The position numbers and the translations under genes are program-made. From Lunularia cruciata (Eukaryota; Streptophyta; Marchantiopsida; Lunulariales; Lunulariaceae), in contig OX419759.1 of assembly GCA_948567375.1 (NCBI GenBank), positions 48,946,593 through 49,010,592 on the forward strand: a stretch of DNA of 64,000 nt. Direction: 5' to 3'. The notes under the pieces were generated by a model. The model ran no database searches. It was given only the letters and a program-made list of their open reading frames with translations, and was not told the origin of the DNA. Below, in pieces: positions 53,859-64,000 of the stretch; position 1 is the stretch's first letter; the number at the start of each line of letters is the position of its first letter.

Positions 53859-54403
53859 GTACAACGTGATATGTACTTCTTGTCACCTTCACGTACACCA
53901 AACTGCTTTGGAGCCGGAAAGAATTCTAGAACAAACAAGCACGAATAGCAAAACATATTGTGAGCTCATCAAGGTTCTATACCAATAACATGTCCAGTGT
54001 GCGTGGCCTTGATAGGGGTGTCATGGTACATGGTGATGAATTTAGTATTACAATAATGAACTCACCGATCCCGACCATGAGCACAGAAGTGACGCGCCGT
54101 TGATTGCTTTCACTTTTTGGATAGTGAGATTTAGAGTTCGACGGTCGTGCATCCAAATGGTGGCTAATTTTCTGAAGTCATAACAGTTCACCAAACCGAT
54201 TGCCTATCGGTGCACTTGCATACGCCTCGTCTTTGGACGTCTATAATTACTATGAAATTATAGAAGTTGAAATTCTTCAAAGCTTCTTTATGACACACTT
54301 CAGAAAGTTTCAGGAACTGAAATTTGATGGCTTTACCAACCACAAAAAGAGAGTCTTTTGACGGTTGCGTAAAAACAATGAATCCCCTTAAAACCATAGA
54401 AAT

Positions 54404-54880
54404 AATAAAGTTGCTAACCATTGGAGCAGCTGAAATCTAAGTTCTAACACTAAACTAAATCTAGTAACACGATATTAAAGCCGAATCATTAGACTAAATC
54501 TAGCAACACTAATAATGAATTCTACAGATCAATATAATGTAGGGAGTAGTAGAACCTAATAATATACCACAAATTATTCCCAACGCCATTCTAATTCACA
54601 ATATTCTTCCCATCCGGTGATTCATCAAAGATGCTGCTACTTCGGACTGAATTCTTATAATAACCCAAAAGTAGTAAAATTTCAATAATTCTCTAACCTG
54701 GTAAGAATAATACTTCAGGCTTTTTTATTGGAAGGAATTTTAGAGTTACTTCACCTTCAAGAAGTTTTTCTCGACTGTAATGATTTTGAAGTCCAATAAG
54801 CTTTCTTTCATCTTAAGCATTTTCTTCTTTTAAGTGAGAGTATTGAGATTCAATGTTCTATGAGCTAGATTAAGTATAAG
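54404..54880. repeat. host segmental duplication, distal part of copy 2
   Basis: It aligns with 6275-6790; shared runs include actaaatctagtaacacga, cggtgattcat-like and cattttcttcttttaagtga. It marks the right-hand end of the duplicated host segment. Confidence 0.75.
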
Positions 54881-54940
54881 AAATAGGATTATTATTTTTT
54901 AGTACATTGATTATCACAAAGCAAGTAGTTGGGATGTGCA

Positions 54941-55053
54941 TCTCGTTGTACAAATTTTCCTACCTCAGAAAAAGTGGATAGTATTCTCCAGAATATCTCG
55001 TTGTACAAGATTTCTTACCTCAGAAAAAGAAAAGTGGATAGTATTCTCCTGAA
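54941..55053. repeat. tandem duplication, about 55-bp period, two copies
   Basis: The run tctcgttgtacaa begins at 54941 and again at 54996. Both copies continue with cctcagaaaaag and gtggatagtattctcc. The second copy has a small internal addition. There is no sign that the open frame running through it is a gene. Confidence 0.8.
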
Positions 55054-58000
55054 TGCTCTAATCTTTAATGCTAGCAATAGAAGTACTTTTGATCCTTTTG
55101 TTTTGCATCTTTGTCCAAAGTAATAATTTCCTCGATTTAGATGTACTCATTGTTTACCACGATAAAAAGAAAAAAAAATTCAATACAAATCAAATAATTA
55201 TTACGAATGTTTTACGTATGCTTGGTACGATTTTCAATCAATTATCAATAGATCAATTTACAGCCATCATGGATCCAGGCATCAACGTACCATAGTCAAA
55301 TTCCTCTACAACATATAGTTGATATCAAGAAGAATTGTATATTCAATTCTGTGTAACCAGCTCAAAGCATACAGATTATTAGCAGACTCACTTCTTATTT
55401 CAACCACATTATTCGCAAACTCCCTATTCATATTGTGAGTAGGATGGAATGAACAGATCTGCAAATTATATGCTCAACACATATGGAATGACATATGTGG
55501 TCTCTTCTACACTGTATGATGTCAAATTTGAGGTGTGGAGTATTTTGTATCCATCAAGCTTGATAGATATCTTTTCTATCTTCATTCTTCTAATGAGCTT
55601 TTACAAAAGCATAGAAATTATTTGATCTTATTAAGGACCCAAGATCTACACTTAGAATGGGTGTGAATGGATCTACACTTTTTGCGAGTTACATTATTGG
55701 ATTGTCCATCTTCTTAATTTATTGTTCAAATACTATGCAATTCTGATGAAAGAATTAGTGAGACTTTACCTCTTAATATTAATATGAGCTTCTCCATAGC
55801 TTTAGATTTCAAATGAGATTTCAGTTGGAACCATAGTTTAGCAGTATCATCAATGAATTAATATTATTCAAAATAGGAATAATAAGATACTTGAATTTTA
55901 TAAAGTAAATGCAGATTACACTCTCCTTCTTCTCTTTGATTTGCTTTGGCATGATTTGTATTGGCCTCAATTGGTGAGAATTAATTAGCTTACACCAAAC
56001 TCTATGTTTGTCAAATAGATGTTCTTCTTTGAATACCACGAGATGAAATTCTTTGAACCAATTGAGCTTCTCCATGAGAATAGATAAACTTACTGAGAAT
56101 ATCAATATCAAATTGAGTATTTTGAGTTGTGATACATCCATGCTCTATGATGTCTACCACAAGCTACTCGTTAGTACTTGACACGTGCTTAGATGCTTGA
56201 GTACAAATGATTCCAGTGTCTACTTGAATAGATCTTTGAGAAATTCTCATCAGCTACGATGCAACAATAGAAATTATTATAGCTTTGATATGTTGCAATT
56301 TGATTGCTTTAGTTATCAAATGATTTCAAATAGAGTACGAGAACCTTTAACAATAAGGACACAAAATAAATTACCATCAGCCAAGGAGTAGCTGAATACA
56401 CACTTTAACACTAAACTAAAATTAATCTAATGGTCTAGTTTAAAAACTATGTAACACAACTGCAAGGAGTAGAACACGAGTAATACACAACAATGATGTC
56501 ACCAACACAAAACATACAATCACAATACGAATTTAACAAATAATAAAGATCATATCATAGACCCATCTAAGTATGAAAAAATTTCTTGCAATAAATTTTA
56601 TTTAAGAAATAGAATTTTCTCCTCCTTTGACATTTAAAAGTTGGTTTGTTGTTAGAGTTGAAAGAAATTTCCAACATACTCAAAAGCTTGTTTTAATCGG
56701 TTAGTAAACTCTATGATCCTCTAAGCATGGTATAAGATCTTAAGAGATGAGCTTATTATATACAAATTGATAGGTTTTCTGAAATGTTAAAAACAAATGG
56801 TAAAGAGACATAATTTCTCAATGGAATAGAATAATAGATGCTAAAGCTTTTAATTATCTCGTAGTATACACATGGTAAGGTCTAAATTACACATACAAGA
56901 CTTATAGCATGTCCTTACCCCATGTTTTGCACATGGAGAAAAATTTACAAGCTTAGTAAGCATTTAACATTTAGAGCTGTAGATTTATAGAGTTTATAAG
57001 AGTACTCTTTGACGGTACTACACTTTTATTATTTATATTGAGATATTCTTTAAAATACACATTCTTATAAATCTTCTATCATGAAGAATGTAGTGGTAAC
57101 TGTAACCAACACTAAGATATAATTACAATATCTAGATATATACTTTTGTAATATTAGAACCTCTTAGCTTTATATAACTATCTCGACATAATTACTCCCT
57201 CATAATTATTTCTTATTTTTATTTTATTTTATTTTTATATTCTGTTCTAATTATAGAACCTCTTAAGGTTTGTATAAGTAACTCATTCATTGATAAATGA
57301 TGGCTTGGAGGCCAAAATATGTTTACATCGTTTGTCCAAAGTAGTACCTTTAAAATAAAATAAAAATGAGCGCATTCTCAATCTCAATAAATTATAAAGA
57401 TTTTGCATCGAAACATAGCGGAATATATCAATATAATATTTATAAATTATATACTGAACATCAGAATATAAATGTTCATTAGACGGAAAAAACCCCAAGA
57501 GAAAGCTCGACGCTGTAGTCCAGAGCAAAGAGTTGTGGGACGAAGGTCAATGGCAAGGATGAATATAGTGTGTGTTTGTAGAAACAACTTGTTTCTTAAT
57601 TACAACAGTTGTAGACCAGCCCTGATATTGTAGGTAAACAAAAAGTGTTTTATGAAATTTTGTGATAGATCTGCTCCATGTTTAGCTTGAGAGGAAGAAG
57701 CGACTGTGTTATTTCGAGCCCTTGCACTTTGTATGAACCTTTTGCGGATCTAGGTTTCTCTCCATTCATTCATATTCATTTGACAAGACCAATCCTTCAT
57801 CCAATATATTGAATTGTAGAACGTAGTATGTAAATTCTTGAGGATCTCAATCTGAACATCGCTGCTTATTATTAGCATGTTCGGTCACTCAAATAATTAA
57901 TAAAAATTAATTTATTTTTATTTACATATATTTATATGGTTGAATACTCAGTATGCCATCGACACTCCATTTTAGTCTGTAGAGAAGTTGACGTTCTATA

Positions 58001-60124
58001 AGGTTCTCTCAATGTTTCTTACCAGTGATTAGAAATGATATGGATAAAATAACTTTTATTTAGAATATGAATAAATTTAGTTAAGGTTAGGAGTTGATGG
58101 TAAGGTTAAGGTTAAGAGTTTTATATATACATAGATATATAAAATTTTCAAATTATTTTTTTCGACCTAGAAGGATGTTGGCATAAGTCGCATGTTATTC
58201 AAGAGTACAAAAACCGTCGGTGGTGGCAAGTATTGAGAAACAAGTTTGTCGTCGTATTGAGAAATACGAGTATAATACAGGTAAAAATATGATATTAAAT
58301 TTTTTTCATTTGAACTCATTATAAATTTTCAGATGTATGGATTTTAAAAATATTAAATAGGATTAATTGAAGGATATGTCAATGCTCCTTCAAGCTGGAT
58401 TTCCATGAGATATATTTTTGTGATTTACTACAGTCTCATTCTTTAAAACAAAGTGTGCAAAAGTGTACTTTAACTTGAACCGGTAGACACCAATTTAAAT
58501 TAAAGAAGCGGTCACAAGCATAAATATCCTATTTTATAGAAAGTGAATGTCATCAACCACCCAAATTCAAACAAGGGAAAATGTGCTTAGCATAGCATAG
58601 AGGATGAAAACATCGAATATTGGAAGTTTACAAGGAAAACACTGAGGAGGTAAAATGGGGCCTAAGCCTAAGTAACATCACCGTGAATATTCTATCATAT
58701 TGACCTGGTATTGCAAATTATATAAGTCATAAAAATTAAACATACATTGATTTATACTTAGGTATCCATTTTTACAGATTATAACAAGTCATTATTATAT
58801 TATTAGATTTTTCACTTATTCCTCTTCCTTTTCTGATCACTCTATTCCAAGGACGATTCAGGAAAAAAAAATTTACATGTAATCAAAAACAATAAAAATG
58901 TAAACTTGAAGTCTTATTGCTTTTTAATTGATATGCATTTCATGCTTTTAATCTTAGATATTTACATATTTATCCTTTACTTCTCATGACCGACTTCATG
59001 GACTTATGTTTCTTTTCATGTTATTATTAAATTTCAGCTTCATTGATCATGAAAGAAATTATGGTTGAGATCATATAGGTATAGATTTGTAGATATCATT
59101 ATTCAGTGTATCTAGGTTTCTAAATATAAATTTTAGAGCATAAGATTTGGATTTAAAATATCTGTAAATTTCTCAAAGAAAAAGATATCATAGGAAGACA
59201 TATGCAACCACACCTCTCAAATCCTTCGACTCTAATGACCCGTTTGTCAAAGTTTCTGAAAGTTACTTCTGGTCAGATATTACACATGAGTATTTTTTTA
59301 TTTTATTTTGTATGTTATTGACGGTTTTCTCGTCGAACCTTTGTTGTCTGTTCATAGTAAACACTGGGTCCAGGTGATCCCAGCTAGTTTTCTTACGTTA
59401 TCATTTCTGCATTTAGTTTGATAAATAAATAAATTTCGACCACTGATGGAATCGCCAAAAAAATAAAAATTTGATATCGCAAAACGAGTAATTTACAGGA
59501 TGGAAATCGGGCTTTAAACTCCAAGCCCATGTGATAAATTAATTATCTCTCTTGCAGCAGCCAGGTTCCACCCAAAATATGTACCTTAAATAACAGATTG
59601 AAATTGATAAAATTGTCATAATTGAAAAAATGGCTGGATATCGATGGTATGAAAAGTGTATAAACTTACGAGTAAAAGTTACATGAACACTAACCTCATT
59701 CTAAAAAAAGATGCATGTCCTTTGGGAAAATGGTCAATTCGTATTGAATAACTAGCTCTAACGGGTTACTCCGAGTCACCGTGCTCCCCTAAATTTTCCA
59801 TCAACTCCTCTTGTCCCTCAAATGTTTTTATCTTGTATTATCGTTTTTCATTCTTAATTTGTATGGTATCATCATTTTCTGGTTATAAATGTTTATAGAT
59901 TTATTTATTTATTTGTGTTAAAATAAGTAAAATGAAAATATAAATAGGGATGGAATAGAGACTGTGAGAACCAAGTAGTACACACTGAACTGTCTGGAGT
60001 TAAATCACGGGGTTTGGTTACGAGATTGCTTGTAAACTATTTTAATTTTTAATTTAATTAGTTTAATAAGCGTGCTTAAAATTCACGGTCAATGATAGAT
60101 TACTCATAAGGTGCCGCCCTTTAC
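55054..60124. other. AT-rich intergenic DNA without a supported gene
   Basis: About 5 kb with very high A+T content and only short open stretches. Local features are AT-only runs such as 57215-57245 and 57895-57945, and a degenerate ggttaa-type repeat near 58080-58120. Nothing resembling a gene, RNA gene or element with ends was identified. It probably separates the peroxidase cluster from the elongase gene. Confidence 0.6.
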
Positions 60125-60339
60125 ATGCTGTCCATTTGGATTGTCGTATTTCAAGTTTGTGAAATCCGTTACCAGTCACCGGTTACAGGCAGCGATGGCG
60201 AGAATGAACATTTGATGCCTACTCCGTCTTTTTGTCGAATTGAGCTTCGCCGTCGTCTTCTAGTAAAGGAGACCCGGTGTCTGTCACTGGTTGGTTTCTC
60301 GTTCTTCGCTACCTCTTTAGCATTCTCGTTTGCCGGAGA

Positions 60340-61554
60340 ATGGATTCGACAACGGAGAACGGATGTGGCGCCGTGCCTCGCAACGTAAAGTTTCCTACGG
60401 AGTTTCAGGCCAGATCAAACGATAGTCTTTTGGTCTGTCCCGGTTCCCCAGTTTCCTTCGGCACTCCCTTTTCTCGGTTCTGACGTTAAAGTTCCCAAGA
60501 GCAAGATCTAATGGTCACCACAGTCCCGAAAAGTGGCCGGTTAAATCGGAGCATGCGGTCGGGCGGTAACGACTCTGTTTTATCATATGTAGGTTTACTC
60601 GTTAGACAATCACCGCGGTAGAATTTGGGTTCTATTTTCCACAGTAAATTTTTCCTGGCCGGAAGCCGGCCAGAACGGGCTTGACGGTTTCCCTTACTTG
60701 GTTTACGAAAGATGTTCTTGTAAGATTTACGAGGTGCTCGTCAGAGCACTTTGCCTTCCTACGTTGAGCAATCCACAGATTGATTATTCAGTTGGCTTTA
60801 TAGTTGGCACGAGCTTTTGTAGATTGAATCGGTACGACGTTTTGCTTCAAAACTCTTTCTTTATGCGCGCCACCAGTTGCCAAATGAATCAGGGATTGTT
60901 GCTATTGTCGCTCATGACGTGAAGCTACCATCCGCAGGCTCAGCTGCATGCTGTCTGGCTCTGGAGATGTCTTTATGACGACTTGAACGTGTCTTAGATC
61001 GATTCCTACTGATGGTGAAATGGAGAATGGGTTGACAAACACTCGCTTGCTTGAGAGATCTAAAGAGACGGACACATACAACAGATAAGACTGTAGTGTA
61101 TTCAAACCTTTGCTCCGACCGGGGAGCCGACATATCCACATTAACAAGACAGCTTCTACACAAAATACTCTAGAACAGTCAGTCACTCAGCTCGGACTGT
61201 GAATTTGGCCCGTAATTCTAACTAATACAAGGCCTCAAGACTGAGGTTTCCTGAACCGCAACACACTTCACGTCGGCTCGTCTGGTTGATCATTCCAGAG
61301 CGCTTTCTCCTATTTTGCCGATCAAAACCTTGGTCAGCCCTTCCTACACTTCCAGATCGTTAGGTTTCACTACTCGTCCTCCTGAGCTAGGGTCACTTAC
61401 AGAACGAAAGTTCAGGAGGCTTGGGCAGAAACCTCTCGTCTCTATGCGATTCCTCTGGAGCTTGACCGAAGAGGGACTACCTCATTATAAACTTTCTTTA
61501 GAGACAGAACCGGGTCTTCCTCTGTCCACGATGAATGCTATAGCTTCATTCTAG
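60340..61554 (+). CDS. weak candidate for a multi-exon gene, unrecognised
   Basis: GC content rises here compared with 55000-60100. An ATG at 60340 in a good context (ggagaATGg) opens 47 codons, MDSTTENGCGAVPRNVKFPT onward, ending in TGA at 60481-60483. Near the other end, an open stretch to the stop at 61552-61554 reads TEEGLPHYKLSLETEPGLPL, which looks like real protein and faintly recalls plant DUF3527-type proteins. No convincing exons link the two. The end lies only about 20 bp from the stop codon of the convergent elongase gene. A short perfect hairpin (ctggccgg, loop aag) is at 60655-60673. It could instead be non-coding or a gene relic. Confidence 0.25.
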
Positions 61555-61575
61555 CCTGACATTTTCTGTGTTGGC

Positions 61576-63643
61576 TCAGTCTGCTTTCTTGCTGCTCTTG
61601 ACCTTCGCATGCCCCTTAGGTCCTGAGACGTATTTGTGGACGTAGAAGTTGCCGAAAAGTGCTAGGAGGGAGATCATGTAGTAGAACAAAATCTGCAGAC
61701 AAGTGAAATCGATGGAAATTGGTTAAATAAGGAGTCTGAAGTTCAAAGAAAGCACTTTTTTACTCGACAATCAATATCAACTCCAAAACGTCTGTTCAAT
61801 TGGCAAATCGATAAACAAGTAAAGCAAAATTCGAAGTGTACCGTGATCAAGAATCGAGGGTAAGGAGAGTTCTTCTTGAGATCCCAGTAGGCCTGAATCA
61901 TATTCAGAACAAACTGGAACATCTGCAGCTGGGTTAAGTATCTGCACCCATCCCAGTGAAGTACAGATTAGGAACTAATAGCTTTCCTCTTCAGAACCCC
62001 TTCAAGCTTCGACAAAAGAAGCTCTCCAAGTGGAAAAGTACCAGTGCGGCATCGAACATTTAGGCCACAGTTTTTACTGGCATGTAGGCGGCAACTTACT
62101 TTCCCCAGAAGAGGTACTTGCGGCGGACTTTCTCGTTCTTTCCAAGAGTCACTGCTAGGAGGTAGTAAAGATACATGAACACATGTACTCCGGAGTTCAA
62201 TGCGGCCGAGAAGTAGGCTTCATTGCAAGGAACACGGAGACATGTAAGAATGCAAAACTAGCATCATGTGCAACTATAATTAGTACTTCCTTTGAGAATT
62301 CGTTAATACGTGTCTAACTAACCCACTAACAAAACATCATGCACCATACATTAATTTCTCCAACGAACCCCGCCGTATCGGAAGATTCGAACACCGACCT
62401 GTACAACAAATGCATGAATTTGCGCACTCTGACAGTCGCGGTTGTAGCTTGGCGCATTGTGGTCAGAAAATCAGAAAACGACAAACAAAACTCAGAGCCA
62501 GACAGTAAGATCGATTCGGGGTTTACCTTCACCACCCGGAGCATGGTAGGCAATGATCCACCAGATGAAGGAGATGGAAGCGTGGTGGTACACATGCAGA
62601 ACTGTGATTTGACGCGTGTTGCGCTTCAGAATCATGATGACCTGCAATTGAAGACTCGAGTCAGCTCGACGACAGCTACATGAAACAAGTTGAACGCAAA
62701 CGTAACCACACAGATTTCACACTTGCACAGGGTATACTGACAAATATTAACTCCTGGAAGGAAGATAGCGTGTGGACTCACCGTGTCCATGAACTCAATG
62801 TACTTGGACATGTAGAAGATGTAAACCAGATGTCCCATCTGTTGCAATGACAGGGCGTTAGCAATCACGGACCTTCAAAATACAGAAGCAGCAGATAAGA
62901 TCCACCCAACTATTAGTCAGGCTTCAAACCCGAAGCATGAAAACTTCTTATCAAATCGTATAACAATCTATGCAAGCCGAAGACGCAAAATATGATCCAA
63001 CGAATGTGATCCTACAGACTGAAATCACGAGATCGACGACAAATGAGACCTAGGATAGGATACATGAGGAAGAGATGGTGGACGTACTTGAACTTCATTT
63101 GGTTTATACGCATTGCCCCAAACAGAGTACCTGGGATGTAATCAAGTCCAGTAATTCAAAAAATGCGCTCGGTAGGACCATCTCGGCAATCAGTTTCCAA
63201 GTCGAATTTCCCTCACCAGATACCGGCACATTCTAAAATGAACCAGTTCTATCTCGCATAAACCCTTCAAAATCCATTAACAGAGACAAGCAGCCGAGAA
63301 TCTTAAAGTTTCAATACTACCTGTTAAGAATAGCTTGGCGGACGATCCCGACGCACATGTACAGACTGAGGGAGAAGCAGACGAAGTTGTGGAATATCAC
63401 GAACAGGTTAAGAATCGCGGGCTCCTTTGCACGGGGCTTAAGATCCAAAGCCTTGATGGCAATGAGACCAAGGAACACGAATGATAAGTAAGATGACAAC
63501 CCAAGAACGATCGGGGTGGGGCTGTCCACGCATGGCAACCCCTTCGTGATCACGGATTGTGTCAAGGCCACCCCTCTCACTCTCTCGAGCGTTTCGAACA
63601 CGAACTTCGACACTACACTGTCCACCTGATTATACACCTCCAT
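61576..63643 (-). CDS. ELO-type polyunsaturated fatty acid elongase (3-ketoacyl-CoA synthase of the ELO family), seven exons
   Basis: Condenses malonyl-CoA with an acyl-CoA in the ER membrane, the first step of each two-carbon elongation. Exons, minus strand: 63643-63321, 63130-63088, 62838-62782, 62641-62527, 62217-62100, 61941-61842, 61692-61576. Lengths are 323, 43, 57, 115, 118, 100 and 117 nt, total 873, so 290 residues plus stop. All introns are GT..AG and every phase closes. The start at 63643 (MEVYNQVDSVVSK) was chosen because the five codons upstream lack an ATG. Features are KGLPCVDSPTPIVLG, the histidine box HVYHH, MYLYYLLA, YLTQLQMFQF, several hydrophobic segments, and a C-terminal KKAD that fits a dilysine ER-retrieval signal. 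From memory it is closest to Marchantia and Physcomitrella delta-6/delta-5 elongases; substrate preference cannot be read from sequence. Confidence 0.95.
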
Positions 63644-64000
63644 TGCTACGAATTCCACCTCCCAATATCTTGTCTACGCGATTCTATGGTTGAAAATGAC
63701 GAGTTCTCTCGAGCGCTGCGGCAGCAGCAGCAGCTTCTCCTCCTCCCGAGAGAATGTCGAGAGAGAGATCCCCTGTGACCACTGCAGACGCTTCTTTTCT
63801 CCACTCTCGACCGCGCTTTCCTAATCCCGAATTTCGACCATCCTAACTAACTTTCCTTCGCCTAATCCGCACTTAGTGACTCACTAATCGCGCACAGTCG
63901 CTTCCGCCAATGGGACCGTTCTGTAGCCGAGCACTGTTCTGTAGCCTCCACTTTATAAGCGGATCTTCTTCGTTCTTTTTCCAAATCCGTGGCTTCGTGG
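63644..64000 (-). promoter_or_regulatory. 5' UTR and TATA-like core promoter of the elongase gene
   Basis: On the minus strand gcttataaag lies at 63960-63951, suggesting transcription start near 63925 and a 5' UTR of about 280 nt. A CCAAT-type sequence lies at 63906. The UTR holds a CTG/CAG triplet run near 63720-63733 and a purine-rich stretch on the minus strand near 63735-63775. The plus strand also reads ctttataagc at the same site, so a divergent gene beyond the window edge cannot be excluded. Confidence 0.45.

Noticed and set aside
58080-58125. Telomere-like repeat
   Set aside because: The ggttaa phrases are few and irregular and do not match the plant TTTAGGG repeat.
63557-63778. Plus-strand open frame over the elongase start
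   Set aside because: It is the antisense of exon 1 and the 5' UTR, with no domain of its own.

Overview
The window looks like nuclear DNA of a land plant, most likely a bryophyte and probably a liverwort. The main reason is the gene at its right end: a seven-exon ELO-type fatty acid elongase whose deduced 290-residue protein resembles, from memory, the polyunsaturated fatty acid elongases of Marchantia and Physcomitrella. Genes have introns with GT..AG borders, intergenic DNA is AT-rich, and most of the window is old plant-type LTR retrotransposon debris. No rRNA, tRNA, CRISPR or prokaryotic operon structure was seen.

Layout. 1-2622 (+): the 3' part of an acid lipase gene of the lysosomal/gastric type, cut off by the left edge. 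2925-6790: copy 1 of a host segment holding a short peptide-like gene and peroxidase copy A. 7380-49800: about 42 kb of nested repeats. These include an unrecognised repeat family (X), a 2.2-kb foldback, a layered tandem array, at least four decayed Ty3/gypsy elements in both orientations, and a 3.6-kb insertion (43553-47175) with unusually long open frames that cuts one Ty3/gypsy element in two. 50145-51950 (+): class III peroxidase copy B, nearly full length but with two frame breaks. 51970-54880: copy 2 of the host segment, with the peptide-like gene and peroxidase fragment C. 55000-60300: AT-rich intergenic DNA. 60340-61554 (+): a weak candidate gene. 61576-63643 (-): the ELO gene, complete, with a TATA-like site near 63951-63960.

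How the parts relate. The host part is a lipase, a small decayed cluster of class III peroxidases, and a PUFA elongase. The peroxidase cluster seems to have grown by local duplication of a unit made of intergenic DNA plus peroxidase; transposons then filled the gap between copies A and B. All three peroxidase copies carry lesions, so none looks able to make a normal enzyme as read here. The elongase is clean: every intron phase closes and the active-site motif is intact.

Limits. Everything was read by eye from one sequence. Family names rest on remembered motifs, not searches, and exon borders were chosen by splice consensus and frame. The retroelements are treated as fossils and described only by family, extent and parts.
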